Source: Psychromonas sp. SP041 (GTDB lineage Bacteria > Pseudomonadota > Gammaproteobacteria > Enterobacterales > Psychromonadaceae). From it: a stretch of DNA of 64,000 nt. The stretch spans positions 100,479-164,478 of the forward strand of contig NZ_CBRF02000006.1 of the NCBI RefSeq assembly GCF_000470315.2, read 5' to 3'. Shown piece by piece: positions 50,994-61,335 of the stretch. Below the pieces are notes generated by a model. That model worked only from the letters and a program-made list of their open reading frames with translations. It made no database searches and was not told the origin of the DNA. Each line of letters begins with the position of its first letter. The stretch's first letter is position 1. A program made the position numbers and the translations under genes.

Positions 50994-53900
50994 ATGACAG
51001 GAAAACCTTCATCTTCTCAGTTTGAAGTGAATAATATTGCAGATCCGCTATTTATTCATGCTGAGCATATCGCAAAAGACTTTTCTTTATTTCCAGATAA
51101 TTCATTACCGTCAAATACAGATGGTGTAGAAGGTCTTATTGAAAGTCAGCGAGTTAAATCGAATCTAGCGACGATTAAAAAGCTAGATGTTGATGCATAC
51201 ATTGCGCGCACAGTAACGCCAGCTGAAAGTAATAAACGTCCTGGCTCTAAAAGTATTATTGAAGGCTTTAACGGTAAAATCGTAACACAGCAATCAAACG
51301 GTGCTTTTTACTCTGCTGAAATGGAATTAGACTTTGGTGGCTACAGCCGTCGTATTGGTATAATTGCACAAGAACGTAGTTCAAATAATGGTGCTTGGAT
51401 GCCTGAGCATCACTTAGCTGCAAGCAAAGCAATCCGTAAGTTTGCGGATATGTCGTTACCTATTGTGTATTTAATTGACACACCGGGAGCGGATGCGGGC
51501 GAAGAAGCTAATAGCCAAAATCAAGCACACAGTATCTCTCAAATGATCACTGAAAGTGCCAATGTTGATGTTCCTACTATCGGTATAGTAGTGGGTGTTG
51601 GTTATTCTGGTGGTGCAATCCCTCTAGCGACAGCTAATATTTTATTATCTGTTCGTGATGGTATTTTTAATACTATTCAGCCAAAAGGTTTGCAAAGTAT
51701 TGCTCGTAAGTACAACTTGTCTTGGCAGGAATGTGCTCAGTCTGTAGGCGTTTCACCTGAAGAGCTACTTGAAATGGGGTGTATCGACGGTATCGTTGAT
51801 TACTCACCTGTTGACCAAGATGAGCGTCAGCATAACCTTCAAAAAGCGATTATTTCTGGTATTTTATCTATCGAATCAAAATCAGTTGAATTTGTACGTA
51901 AATATCCAGATATTCTAGAACATTATAACCGTAGCTTATCTCGTTACCTTGAGCCTTCAATCAAATTGACTGCGATTGAAAATGCAAATGAAGCACGTTT
52001 ATTAGCTAAAAATCCAACATCTCATAATAATGCATTCGGTACGACTTACCGTTACATGCGTTATTTAACATTACGTTCACGTATTAAAGCAATTCAAAAG
52101 AACGAATATGGCCGTCTATCTAAATTAACTGTTCCACAAGGTGATTTAAAAGCACGTGTTGAAGCTGACCGTAAACAAGTATTCTTAAACTGGTTAGAAA
52201 ATCCAGATAAGTTAATTTATGACGATACGTTAAATAAAAATTGGAAGACATTTTTACAAAAACGCGAAGATAAAGGCGTTGAACGTAATGCATTAACCAA
52301 ACTTATTTTAGGTGAGCCAAAAGCAAACTACGATAATGCGCGTAGCACGCTAATGATCAATCTAACTTGGTCTCTATATAACCGCTGGAAAACAAGTGCT
52401 GAAAATAACTTCCATTCTCTTATTAAACATTTAGAAAATGAGAAAGCAGTACCGTTGACTGAAGAGTGGCCTGTTCTAGCTGAACTTAATATTATTGATG
52501 TGGTTTCACATGTAGAAACGCGTGAGTGCTTTATTGTTCATTGTCGTCATATGCTTGTATTTAATGCCTTATACGATAATACGATGGGTAACTTAGCGTC
52601 TATTGCAAAAGAAGCAATGGCAACGAAAGAACTTTCTCGTGAGTCTGTATCTTCATTAGTGCGTAGCTCATTAAAAGCGGCACTAAGTAAAGTAAGTGAT
52701 GACGATTACGAACAATTAAAAGTAACGTTTAATGCATGGTTACAATACTTCACTGAACAAGCTGAGCGTGGTGAAATCCTAGCGAAAGTTGAAGAGTGGA
52801 AGAGTATTGGTGCACCGCAAATGAACTCTAGTTTATTTGTAATATTGACTTACTTGTTCGAAAAATTATTACCTGAGTATTACAACAGCCGTGATAATGA
52901 AAGTTCTTACAACGGTGCTATTAACCCAGTTCGAATCGGTCGTCGTAAAGATTTCTGGAACCGTTTAACAATGGGCTACCAGGATCTATTGATTCAAGCT
53001 GTATTACGTTCAGAAAAAAGTAAAAAGAATAATTCTCATCAAGCTATTATTGATAAGTTTTTTGCAAACTTTAAAGAGTCTAAAGCAGACTTAATGACAG
53101 CTAACCTACTAGAATTCCCTGGTTTTCGTTTATCTGTTGAAGATGCATTAGATAAAAATATCAAACCATGTGGTTTAATTACGGGTACTGGCGAATTTAA
53201 ATTAGAAAGTGGTGAAGTCCAACGTGTTGGTGTTGCTGTTTCTAACTTATCTTTCCAAGCCGGTGCGTTTGACATGGCAAGTGCAGAAAAATTCTGTGCG
53301 CTATTAGTTAAATGTGCAAAACAACATTTACCGGTTGTTGCTTTCATTAGTTCTGGTGGTATGCAAACCAAAGAAGGTGCTGCTGCACTCTTCTCAATGT
53401 CTGTTGTTAATGACCGAATTACACGTTTTATTCGTGATAATGATTTACCGGTTGTTATGTTTGGTTACGGTGACTGTACTGGTGGTGCACAAGCAAGTTT
53501 TGTAACGCATCCTATGGCACAAACTTATTACCTATCAGGTACTAATATGCCATTTGCTGGGCAAATGGTTGTACCTGCATATTTACCATCAACGTCTACA
53601 TTATCTAACTACTTATCACGTGTACCTGGTGCAATGGATGGCTTGGTTATCAACCCATTCTCTGATGATTTGAATGATAAGTTACGTGAAATTGATGAAA
53701 ACATGCCAATGCCTGTTGTGACAGTTGAAGAAACAATTCAACGTGCTCTATCTGGCTTTGTCCCTGTTTGTAATCTTTCTGATGATAACGTGTCTAAATC
53801 TGACCCTCGTCAATTAATGCATCCGGTTAAGAAAGTATTAATCCATGCTCGTGGTTGTACTGCGGTTAAACTGATTCGTATTGCGAAACAGAATGATATC

Positions 53901-55559
53901 AATGTGGTATTAGTTGCGTCAGACCCTGATATGACATCAGTACCTGCAGATATGTTAGGTGAAGGCGATAAACTGGTTTGTTTAGGTGGTAACACATCTG
54001 ATGAAAGTTACTTGAATGCGAGTTCTGTATTAAAAGTTGCTGAATATGAGCAAGTTGATGCATTACACCCAGGTATCGGTTTCTTATCTGAAAGTCCTCA
54101 TTTTGCCGATTTATGTATCAGCCACAAAGTTAACTTTGTTGGTCCAAGCATGAACAGCATGTTGACTATGGGTAATAAATCAAATGCGATTAAAACAGCA
54201 CAAGATAACGGTGTACCCGTTGTACCTGGTTCTCACGGTATTTTAAGTGGTGCAGAGCAAGCGTTAGATATCGCAAACAACATGGGTTACCCTGTGTTGC
54301 TTAAAGCGGTAAATGGCGGTGGCGGTAAAGGTATCTTAGTGATTGAAAAAGCTGAAGATATGTTTGCTGGCTTTAATCAAGTTTCTGCTGAAGCACGTAG
54401 TGCATTTGGTAACGGTGACTTGTACTTAGAGAAATACATTACCTCTCTACGTCATATTGAAGTGCAATTATTACGTGATAAATTTGGTAATACTAAAGTA
54501 TTAGGTATTCGTGATTGTTCTGTTCAACGTAATAACCAAAAAGTAGTTGAAGAGTCTGCATCAACTATGTTGCCAGAAAGATTAGAAAAAGAAGCGTTGA
54601 AACATACTGCTGCACTCGCTGACGCTGTTGATTATATGGGCGCTGGTACGGTTGAATTTATCTATGACTTAGATGCAGATGACATCTACTTCATGGAAAT
54701 GAATACGCGTTTACAAGTAGAGCACCCAGTAACTGAAGCAACATCATGTATTGATATTGTTAAAGCACAATACGATATTGCATCGGGTGGTGACATTTCA
54801 GACTTGAAACCTCAGAAGAAAGGTTATGCTATTGAAGTCCGTGTTACGGCTGAAAAAGCAGGCTTAGATGCTGATGGTATCATGCAGTTATTACCTTACC
54901 CTGGTAAAGTGGCTGAGTGCATTATTCCTGAACAAGATGACGTTGAAGTTATTTCAATGATTGCAACTGGTAAAGAAGTTTCTCCATATTACGATAGTTT
55001 AGTAGGGCAGTTTATTTGTCATGGTAAAGACCGTAACGATACTGTTAAGAAGCTATTAGCTTTCTTAGATAAAGTGAGCATTAAAGGAATTGCGACTAAT
55101 ATTCCTTTATTGCAACGTATCTTAAAAGATGAAACGTTCTTAAACGGCGTATACGACACAACTTACCTGCCTAAGTTCATGGCAACACTTGACCAACAAG
55201 TGATGATCGATGAAATGGAAGCTTCAGCGGCTTCTGGTATTGAAGGTGTTGCAGAGTCTATTCAGGTCGATGGTAGTAACGAGTTAAAAGTTATTGCTCA
55301 AAGTGCTGGTATTTTCTATCGTGCTTCTTCACCTGCAGAGCCTGACTTTGTATTAGAAGGTGACATTGTTAATGTTGAACAAACATTAGGTTTGATGGAA
55401 GCAATGAAAATGTTCTCTCCAATCACGCTAGGAAGCTTCAATCGTAAAGACGCAGTACTTTATGATGCGAAGACTAAATTCCGTGTTGAACGCATCATTA
55501 ATACGAATGGTCAGCAAGTATCAAGCGGCGACTTGTTATACATTATAACGCCTTTATAA
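50994..55559 (+). CDS. single-chain biotin-dependent acyl-CoA (acetyl-CoA type) carboxylase, CT-BC-BCCP
   Basis: The 1521-residue product starts at MTGKPSSSQF with AAGGG upstream; ATG 50931, with GTGGAA upstream, would add 21 residues and cannot be excluded. Domains in order: an AccA-like carboxyltransferase (about 85-300, with LIDTPGADAGEEAN and GVGYSGGAIPL), and a mostly helical linker of about 400 residues with no recognised family. Then come an AccD-like carboxyltransferase (about 715-940, with FISSGGMQTKEGA and GDCTGGAQASF, no zinc finger), a biotin carboxylase (about 943-1385, with HPGIGFLSE, GGGGKG and MEMNTRLQVEHPVTE) and a C-terminal biotinyl domain with EAMKM (Lys1472). It should carboxylate a short acyl-CoA, probably acetyl-CoA. 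A terminator follows. The exact substrate is unproven. Confidence 0.85.
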   Translation: MTGKPSSSQFEVNNIADPLFIHAEHIAKDFSLFPDNSLPSNTDGVEGLIESQRVKSNLATIKKLDVDAYIARTVTPAESNKRPGSKSIIEGFNGKIVTQQSNGAFYSAEMELDFGGYSRRIGIIAQERSSNNGAWMPEHHLAASKAIRKFADMSLPIVYLIDTPGADAGEEANSQNQAHSISQMITESANVDVPTIGIVVGVGYSGGAIPLATANILLSVRDGIFNTIQPKGLQSIARKYNLSWQECAQSVGVSPEELLEMGCIDGIVDYSPVDQDERQHNLQKAIISGILSIESKSVEFVRKYPDILEHYNRSLSRYLEPSIKLTAIENANEARLLAKNPTSHNNAFGTTYRYMRYLTLRSRIKAIQKNEYGRLSKLTVPQGDLKARVEADRKQVFLNWLENPDKLIYDDTLNKNWKTFLQKREDKGVERNALTKLILGEPKANYDNARSTLMINLTWSLYNRWKTSAENNFHSLIKHLENEKAVPLTEEWPVLAELNIIDVVSHVETRECFIVHCRHMLVFNALYDNTMGNLASIAKEAMATKELSRESVSSLVRSSLKAALSKVSDDDYEQLKVTFNAWLQYFTEQAERGEILAKVEEWKSIGAPQMNSSLFVILTYLFEKLLPEYYNSRDNESSYNGAINPVRIGRRKDFWNRLTMGYQDLLIQAVLRSEKSKKNNSHQAIIDKFFANFKESKADLMTANLLEFPGFRLSVEDALDKNIKPCGLITGTGEFKLESGEVQRVGVAVSNLSFQAGAFDMASAEKFCALLVKCAKQHLPVVAFISSGGMQTKEGAAALFSMSVVNDRITRFIRDNDLPVVMFGYGDCTGGAQASFVTHPMAQTYYLSGTNMPFAGQMVVPAYLPSTSTLSNYLSRVPGAMDGLVINPFSDDLNDKLREIDENMPMPVVTVEETIQRALSGFVPVCNLSDDNVSKSDPRQLMHPVKKVLIHARGCTAVKLIRIAKQNDINVVLVASDPDMTSVPADMLGEGDKLVCLGGNTSDESYLNASSVLKVAEYEQVDALHPGIGFLSESPHFADLCISHKVNFVGPSMNSMLTMGNKSNAIKTAQDNGVPVVPGSHGILSGAEQALDIANNMGYPVLLKAVNGGGGKGILVIEKAEDMFAGFNQVSAEARSAFGNGDLYLEKYITSLRHIEVQLLRDKFGNTKVLGIRDCSVQRNNQKVVEESASTMLPERLEKEALKHTAALADAVDYMGAGTVEFIYDLDADDIYFMEMNTRLQVEHPVTEATSCIDIVKAQYDIASGGDISDLKPQKKGYAIEVRVTAEKAGLDADGIMQLLPYPGKVAECIIPEQDDVEVISMIATGKEVSPYYDSLVGQFICHGKDRNDTVKKLLAFLDKVSIKGIATNIPLLQRILKDETFLNGVYDTTYLPKFMATLDQQVMIDEMEASAASGIEGVAESIQVDGSNELKVIAQSAGIFYRASSPAEPDFVLEGDIVNVEQTLGLMEAMKMFSPITLGSFNRKDAVLYDAKTKFRVERIINTNGQQVSSGDLLYIITPL

Positions 55560-55573
55560 CGTTATAATGTATA
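55537..55573 (+). other. 14-bp hairpin enclosing the carboxylase stop codon
   Basis: TATACATTATAACG (55537-55550) pairs perfectly with CGTTATAATGTATA (55560-55573). The 9-base loop holds the last two codons and the TAA stop. A separate terminator begins directly after. Confidence 0.7.
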
Positions 55574-55575
55574 CG

Positions 55576-55607
55576 AAAAAGCCAGTCTATTGACTGGCTT
55601 TTTTTTG
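55576..55607 (+). terminator. terminator after the carboxylase gene
   Basis: AAAAGCCAGTC-TATT-GACTGGCTTTTTTTT is a perfect stem with a T run, starting 17 bases after the stop. Confidence 0.9.
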
Positions 55608-55651
55608 TGCCTAATAAAGTATATGATGGTTGAATAGGCATTTGTTTATAT

Positions 55652-58600
55652 ATGGAAATTCTCTTGTTAACGTCTTTAAAATTTACCTTTAAAAAAAGTA
55701 TGTTGAGATACTGTTCTTTCTTCTTATTTTTCTATTCTATTAATGCCCTATCTGCTGAAGTATTGGTGTTACATTCTGGTTATCAAGGGGATGAGCAAAC
55801 ACGTCAAATTCAAAAAGGCATTGAAAAAAAATTCAAAGATAGCAATATTTCATTATATGTGTCGTATTTAGACAGTAATCAAACCATGTCAGAACAAGCA
55901 TTAATTCGACATGTCGATTTTCTGTCAATAAAATTTGCGACTAAACACTTCGATGCAGTGATTACTAGTGGTGAGAATGCGCTTAAATTAGTGCAGGATT
56001 ATGGTGAGCGGTTATTTATTAATACCCCTATTATTTTGACCGGTATTAAGTTAAAAAATCATTCATCTGCTGACTTCTCTTATAAATTATCTGCCGTTGT
56101 AGAGCCTGAAAATATTTTTGATACCGTTGCGCTAGCGCTCGATTTATTTCCTAAAGCAACGGATATTTATATTGTAACGGGCACTTCCTCTGCCAGTAAA
56201 CTAACCGAGGAAACAATTCAGCAACTTTCTAAAATAACTAAACAAAGTGTAACTATTTTAAGCGCAGAAACAGAAGTTTCCTTAAAGCAAATAATTAGTA
56301 AAGCGCCTAATAGAGCCGTGTTGATCTTTAGTGATTTTTCTAGAGATAAAAATGGTGCATTTATAAACCGTACTGAAATGCTTAAGTCGCTAACATCGAT
56401 TGCTAGAATCCCTTTGTTCGTATTACACCAACATGACTTAATTGAAGGCGTGTTAGGCGGCGTTGTTACAAGTGGTATTGTTCAGGGGAGAGTTGCTGCA
56501 GATAAAGTTTTACAGCTTTTACAGGGTACTTCAATAGAAGATTTACCCATAGAAATAAACTTAAATAACAACCCCCTTATACAGTACGCAGAATTATTAA
56601 GATGGGGCATTAAAGAGAATACTTTATCTAATAAGTATCAAGTTATTAACCAGCCAAATCCTGACAATGAAACCAATTTTGGCTTGATGACTCTATTGAT
56701 TATTTTACTTACCTTTACCTTAACCTTTATATGGATATGGCGTAAATTTCATCATTTAGAAGTCTCCACTTCTTTATTAAAAGCAAAGCATGAAAGAGTT
56801 AAAAATATCTTTAATGTTTCTTATGACTTTATATTTATCTTAGACCTTGTTGGTGAAGTGAAAATGGCCAATCAAACGGCTTTAGACTTTATTAAAATGT
56901 CTGAAAGCGATATCAATGGCGAGATATTATGGGAAACTCCTTGGTGGCAACATGATGCGACGAGCAAAAGAAAACTAAAGTCTGCCATGGGCCAAGCGCG
57001 AGTGGGAAAAACGGCTCGATTCGAATGCCGATTAATTAATAAAAATAATGAAAGCTCTGCTTTTGATGTTTTCATCCAACCAGTTAAAAATGATCAAGCT
57101 ATTGGTAGTAGTCGTAATGAGATTACTTCTATTATTGTTGAAGCACGTGATATCAGCAGTATTAAAGCAGTAGAAGAAGAAGTTCAAAAAGCCAATAAAC
57201 GTTCAAATCTTTTATTAGACGAAAGTCCTTCAATGTTACTCATGTTAAACGTACAAGGTTTGATTTTATCTTGTAATAAGTTTGGCTGTAATTTATTAGG
57301 TTATGCTGATGGAGAGTTAATTGGCCGAAATCTTGTCACACTTTATTCTCAATTGGTTAATATTAATGAACTAAAAGATTACCTTGCTGAATGTGCTGAT
57401 CGAGAAGGGATGCTGCTAACGCGGGAAATATCTTATTCTACAAAGAATGGTAGAAAAGTTTGGATTAATGAACGTGTAAGAAAAATAGAAGGCCATGATC
57501 AATACTTCTTAGTGTGTGAAAATATCACTGAGCGTTACGAGCTTTCTAAAGAGTTAAATTACCGTGCATCGCATGATTATCTAACAGGATTAAAGAACCG
57601 TTTATTTTTTGAAAGCCAGTTAGATAAAAGTCTACAAGATATACAAACATTAAATAATCCCTGTAGTTTGATGTATTTAGATATGGATAAATTTAAAATT
57701 ATCAATGACACTTGCGGACACCACGCTGGAGATGAAGTGTTAAGACAAATCGCCACGATCTTGACCGAAAGTGTACCAACCAGCGCAATGGTCGCAAGAT
57801 TAGGTGGAGATGAGTTTGCTATTATTTTACCCATGCTAGAGCTGGATGAAGCACATAAAGTAGCCGAAACTATTATTTCCGCCATTGCGAAGCATTATTT
57901 TTTATGGGAAGAACATCATTTTTCATTAGGTATTAGTATCGGCCTGACTGAGCTATCTACTTTCTCTAGAGATGGAGTGCAGGCACTTAATTGTGTTGAT
58001 AGTGCTTGTTATACCGCTAAGCAATCAGGGCGAAATCGTATTCATGTTTATGAGGAAGATAAACAAGAGGAGTTGCGTCGAGAAGAAGTCGTTTGGGTAA
58101 CTAAAGTGCAAGATGCTTTACGTGATGAAACGCGTTTTTGTTTATATGCACAGTTAATTAAGCCAGTGGATGGCGATGATGATTATTTACATTATGAAAT
58201 CCTAACAAGAATGATTGATGAAAATGGTGAGCTAGCGCCGCCGGCTAAATTTATTCCAATTGCTGAAAGTTATAACTTAGCTGATAAGATTGATATGATC
58301 ATTATTACGAAAACTTTAAATTGGCTTAAAAATCATCCTGAGCATGTTTTAAAGTTAAATATGTGTTCAATTAACTTATCGGGGCAGTCACTTGGCGACC
58401 CTAAATTTATTGAAGATCTCGTTCAACTATTAACACACTCTTCACTACCACTAGAAAAACTGTGCTTTGAAATCACTGAAACGGTAGCAATAGGTAACTT
58501 TAGTAATGCATCTAAACTAATCAATTCCTTGAAAAAATTAGGGTGTAAATTGGCATTAGATGACTTTGGTACAGGTCTTTCTTCATTTGGTTATTTAAAA

Positions 58601-58870
58601 CGCTTAAATGTAGATTATTTAAAAATCGATGGGGTCTTTGTTAAAGATATGGCAAGCGACGAACAAGACTTTGGTATTGTTAAAACAATCCATGAGTTAA
58701 GCCACCTATTTGGTAAAAAGACCATCGCAGAATATGTAGAGAATGAAGATATCATCGAAAAATTAAAAGAAATTGGTGTTGACTATGCTCAAGGTTACCA
58801 CTTAGGAAAACCTATGCCGATAGATATGATGGCATTATTGTCAACTTCATTGAACGAAGAGGATTATTAA
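55652..58870 (+). CDS. periplasmic-sensor PAS-PAS-GGDEF-EAL protein
   Basis: The protein is 1072 residues. A hydrophobic N-terminus (about 17-36) precedes a periplasmic domain like ABC-type substrate-binding proteins of the TrpX/PF04392 kind (about 35-330, with [16 protein letters not shown] and [19 protein letters not shown]). A membrane helix (about 344-363) follows, then two PAS domains. The GGDEF domain is intact (GGDEF near 718), with PTSA instead of RxxD at the inhibitory site. The EAL domain reads EIL at the signature (near 849) but keeps [28 protein letters not shown] and EYVE, so phosphodiesterase activity is plausible. ATG 55700 is an alternative start. It overlaps rsmJ by one base. 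The ligand is unknown. Confidence 0.9.
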   Translation: MEILLLTSLKFTFKKSMLRYCSFFLFFYSINALSAEVLVLHSGYQGDEQTRQIQKGIEKKFKDSNISLYVSYLDSNQTMSEQALIRHVDFLSIKFATKHFDAVITSGENALKLVQDYGERLFINTPIILTGIKLKNHSSADFSYKLSAVVEPENIFDTVALALDLFPKATDIYIVTGTSSASKLTEETIQQLSKITKQSVTILSAETEVSLKQIISKAPNRAVLIFSDFSRDKNGAFINRTEMLKSLTSIARIPLFVLHQHDLIEGVLGGVVTSGIVQGRVAADKVLQLLQGTSIEDLPIEINLNNNPLIQYAELLRWGIKENTLSNKYQVINQPNPDNETNFGLMTLLIILLTFTLTFIWIWRKFHHLEVSTSLLKAKHERVKNIFNVSYDFIFILDLVGEVKMANQTALDFIKMSESDINGEILWETPWWQHDATSKRKLKSAMGQARVGKTARFECRLINKNNESSAFDVFIQPVKNDQAIGSSRNEITSIIVEARDISSIKAVEEEVQKANKRSNLLLDESPSMLLMLNVQGLILSCNKFGCNLLGYADGELIGRNLVTLYSQLVNINELKDYLAECADREGMLLTREISYSTKNGRKVWINERVRKIEGHDQYFLVCENITERYELSKELNYRASHDYLTGLKNRLFFESQLDKSLQDIQTLNNPCSLMYLDMDKFKIINDTCGHHAGDEVLRQIATILTESVPTSAMVARLGGDEFAIILPMLELDEAHKVAETIISAIAKHYFLWEEHHFSLGISIGLTELSTFSRDGVQALNCVDSACYTAKQSGRNRIHVYEEDKQEELRREEVVWVTKVQDALRDETRFCLYAQLIKPVDGDDDYLHYEILTRMIDENGELAPPAKFIPIAESYNLADKIDMIIITKTLNWLKNHPEHVLKLNMCSINLSGQSLGDPKFIEDLVQLLTHSSLPLEKLCFEITETVAIGNFSNASKLINSLKKLGCKLALDDFGTGLSSFGYLKRLNVDYLKIDGVFVKDMASDEQDFGIVKTIHELSHLFGKKTIAEYVENEDIIEKLKEIGVDYAQGYHLGKPMPIDMMALLSTSLNEEDY

Positions 58871-59622
58871 TGGATATCGCATTAATCTGTAATGAAAATA
58901 TTCTGGCGCCTAAAGCAAAGAAGTTACGCGAAAAATGGGGGTTTTTAGCCTCTAAAAGTGAACAGTTTCAACTACGCTTATTACCTGAATATTTAGCGCT
59001 TGAGCAATTGGATGACAAACAACAAGGTTTGGTCTTTGTTGATTTTGCCTCTGGTGCTGTTGCTCACCGTAGAAAGTTTGGTGGTGGTAAAGGACAATCA
59101 ATTGCAAAAGCAGTTGGTATTAAAGCTGGAATAGAGCTTCATGTCATAGATGCGACGGCAGGGTTAGGACGTGATGCTTTTGTACTTGCCTCTTTAGGCT
59201 GTAAGGTTGATATGGTTGAACGTTCATCGATTGCCGCTGCGTTATTACAAGATGGGCTAGAAAGAGCGTATCTAGATAGTGAAATAGGGGAGTGGATGCA
59301 ACAACGTATGCGCTTAACTCATGCAAGTGGTTATGAGTATCTGCAAAATCACCAAGCTGATATTGTTTATTTAGATCCGATGTTCCCACATAAAAAAAAG
59401 TCTGCGTTAGTCAAAAAAGAGATGCGTGTATTCCAGGGCGTGGTTGGTGCTGATTTAGATGCGGATGATCTATTGGATGTTGCATTAGCCGCCGCTAAAT
59501 ACAGAGTCGTAGTAAAGCGCCCCGACTATGCCCCATTCTTAAATGATAAAAAGCCTAGTATGAGTATCAACATGAAAAATAATCGATTCGATGTTTATGT
59601 AAAACAAGCCATTGGCCGTTAA
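58870..59622 (+). CDS. rsmJ: 16S rRNA (guanine-1516-N2) methyltransferase RsmJ
   Basis: The 250-residue protein has the same length as E. coli RsmJ (YhiQ). Motifs are [20 protein letters not shown], the SAM site [39 protein letters not shown] and [12 protein letters not shown]. It methylates G1516 of 16S rRNA. It is translationally coupled to the upstream c-di-GMP gene through a one-base overlap, an accidental-looking pairing. Confidence 0.96.
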   Translation: MDIALICNENILAPKAKKLREKWGFLASKSEQFQLRLLPEYLALEQLDDKQQGLVFVDFASGAVAHRRKFGGGKGQSIAKAVGIKAGIELHVIDATAGLGRDAFVLASLGCKVDMVERSSIAAALLQDGLERAYLDSEIGEWMQQRMRLTHASGYEYLQNHQADIVYLDPMFPHKKKSALVKKEMRVFQGVVGADLDADDLLDVALAAAKYRVVVKRPDYAPFLNDKKPSMSINMKNNRFDVYVKQAIGR

Positions 59623-59633
59623 GGGAAATTGTT

Positions 59634-59679
59634 GTGATGTATAGTTGTACTATTGTTGTCGCTGTAACTATACATCGAC
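59634..59679 (+). terminator. hairpin after rsmJ
   Basis: GATGTATAGTT (59636-59646) pairs perfectly with AACTATACATC (59666-59676). It lies 14 bases after the rsmJ stop; the loop is 19 bases and no T run follows. Confidence 0.5.
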
Positions 59680-59864
59680 ATAAAATAATCAGTGTATGTT
59701 AATACTCTATTTTGAAGCCAGTACAATAGTTATTAGCTCTATTAAATATTACCTAAAGAAGTCTCTCTTAAACTTAGATTATTGTACAGGCTCATTGGCT
59801 AAAATCTACTTTGATTGTCTCTTGATATATTAATCTAAAAATTACGTACTCCATTATGTGCTAC

Positions 59865-59889
59865 AAAACTAAATACTGTATTTAGTTTT
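59865..59889. other. 11-bp hairpin in the rsmJ-ppaC gap
   Basis: AAAACTAAATA and TATTTAGTTTT pair perfectly around CTG. Function is unknown; it could stop transcription in either direction. Confidence 0.4.
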
Positions 59890-60204
59890 CATCTCAAGAG
59901 CTGTTATATATTTTGTTAATTCATCGGAGTATAATCTTAGTTATATAAAAGATTCTGTATGTTTCTATATGAATTGATAGAAAGTATTAATCTATTTCAC
60001 ACGACGATTAATACTAAAAATAACAGCTACTATTAAATGTGCAGAACAGAGTTTGATCACTTAAAACAAGTAAGATAGAAATAGTAATATTGAAAAGAGT
60101 CATTTTAGATAAACGTTTATACTTAAAATTACTGGCAGAATCAGGTATTCTGCAGAAATTAACTAATAACCCCCAATTAACTTATTAAAATAGTGGATAT
60201 ACCG

Positions 60205-61122
60205 ATGATTGTATTAGGACACCAAAACCCAGATTGTGATAGCTTATGTAGTGCTATCGGCCTTGCTAGTTTATTTAATAAAATGGGCAAATCAGCAACT
60301 CCTGCATTACAAGGTGAACCAAATCCTGAGGCGTTATTCTTATTAGAACAATCAGGTTTACCTCAACCTGAAATCCGCACCGAAGTTGCTGGCGAAGAAA
60401 TTTTTATTGTTGACTACTCTGACTGGGGTCAAGGTACTACTGACATGAAAAAAGCAACTATCTTAGGTATTGTTGATCACCATAAATTAGGTGATATCAC
60501 AACATCAACGCCTTTAGAGTGTTGGATCTGGCCTGTTGGTTGTAGCGCAACCATTGTATACAACATGTACAAATTTAATAACCAAGTACCTGATGCACCT
60601 GTAGCGAAAATGATGATGGGCGCGATTATATCGGATACGGTTAACTTCCAAGGTCCTACTTGTACAGATATCGATATTGTTGCTGCTAATGAATTGGCTG
60701 CACTTGCTGGTGTTGACGATATTCAAGCTTTTGCAGAAGCACAGTTTGAAGCTAAATCAGATATTAAAGCGGTATCGGCTGCTGAACTTATTTTACGTGA
60801 CCAAAAAGTGTTTGAAATGGCTGGCGAGAAATTAGCTATTGGCCAATTAGAATTAACATCATTAGAAACAGCATTTTCTAAAAAAGATGAAATGTTAGTT
60901 GAAATGAAAAAATTACAAGCAGAAAAAGATTATCACTCAACTATTGTGCTATTAACTGATATTAATAAGCTAGATACAACGGCATTAATTATCTCTAAAG
61001 ATGCTGATAAAGTAGCAACAGCATTAAGCAGTACTGTTGTTGATAATATGTTTGAATTACCTGGTGTGGTTAGCCGCAAAAAACAAATCATCCCATTCTT
61101 ACAAAATTCATTTGAAGCTTAA
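60205..61122 (+). CDS. ppaC: manganese-dependent inorganic pyrophosphatase (family II)
   Basis: The start at MIVLGHQNPDCDSLCSA has GTGGAT seven bases upstream; a GTG at 60193 lies inside that site. The 305-residue DHH-family enzyme has metal ligands in GHQNPDCDS, VDYSDWGQ, VDHHKLGD and ISDTVNF, and the C-terminal substrate motif SRKKQIIPFL. It hydrolyses pyrophosphate, pulling biosynthetic reactions forward. Family II enzymes occur in Vibrio and Shewanella but not E. coli. It is monocistronic with its own terminator. Confidence 0.96.
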   Translation: MIVLGHQNPDCDSLCSAIGLASLFNKMGKSATPALQGEPNPEALFLLEQSGLPQPEIRTEVAGEEIFIVDYSDWGQGTTDMKKATILGIVDHHKLGDITTSTPLECWIWPVGCSATIVYNMYKFNNQVPDAPVAKMMMGAIISDTVNFQGPTCTDIDIVAANELAALAGVDDIQAFAEAQFEAKSDIKAVSAAELILRDQKVFEMAGEKLAIGQLELTSLETAFSKKDEMLVEMKKLQAEKDYHSTIVLLTDINKLDTTALIISKDADKVATALSSTVVDNMFELPGVVSRKKQIIPFLQNSFEA

Positions 61123-61171
61123 TCAAACAGCTATAAGTAATTAACTTTTTATATTAATTACTAAGAACAAT

Positions 61172-61206
61172 AAAAGGCGAATCTCTTTGTGAGACTCGCC
61201 TTTTTT
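61172..61206 (+). terminator. terminator after ppaC
   Basis: AAAAGGCGAATCTC pairs with GAGACTCGCCTTTT (one A-C mismatch), followed by TT and AT-rich DNA. Confidence 0.85.
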
Positions 61207-61335
61207 ATTATCTGTTTTAAAGCTAATCGCTTATATAGTAAATAACACGTTAATCTTATTTGTTAAAATCGATCACTTCAGTTTAATATTTGATAACATC
61301 ATTCATCTTATTCTTATTTCCAATATTGAGGTTTC

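Larger units (their letters stand above)
59623..60204. other. 582-bp intergenic region before ppaC
   Basis: It holds two hairpins (59634-59679 and 59865-59889) and otherwise AT-rich DNA. No gene or dispersed-repeat copy was seen. The ppaC promoter should be in the right half. Confidence 0.55.

Noticed and set aside
50994..55559. Pyruvate or propionyl-CoA carboxylase as the identity of the long carboxylase
   Set aside because: Pyruvate carboxylase would need an HMGL-like CT domain, which is not seen. Propionyl-CoA carboxylases have one PccB-type CT chain; here AccA-like and AccD-like halves are separate, favouring an acetyl-CoA type enzyme, though substrate remains open.
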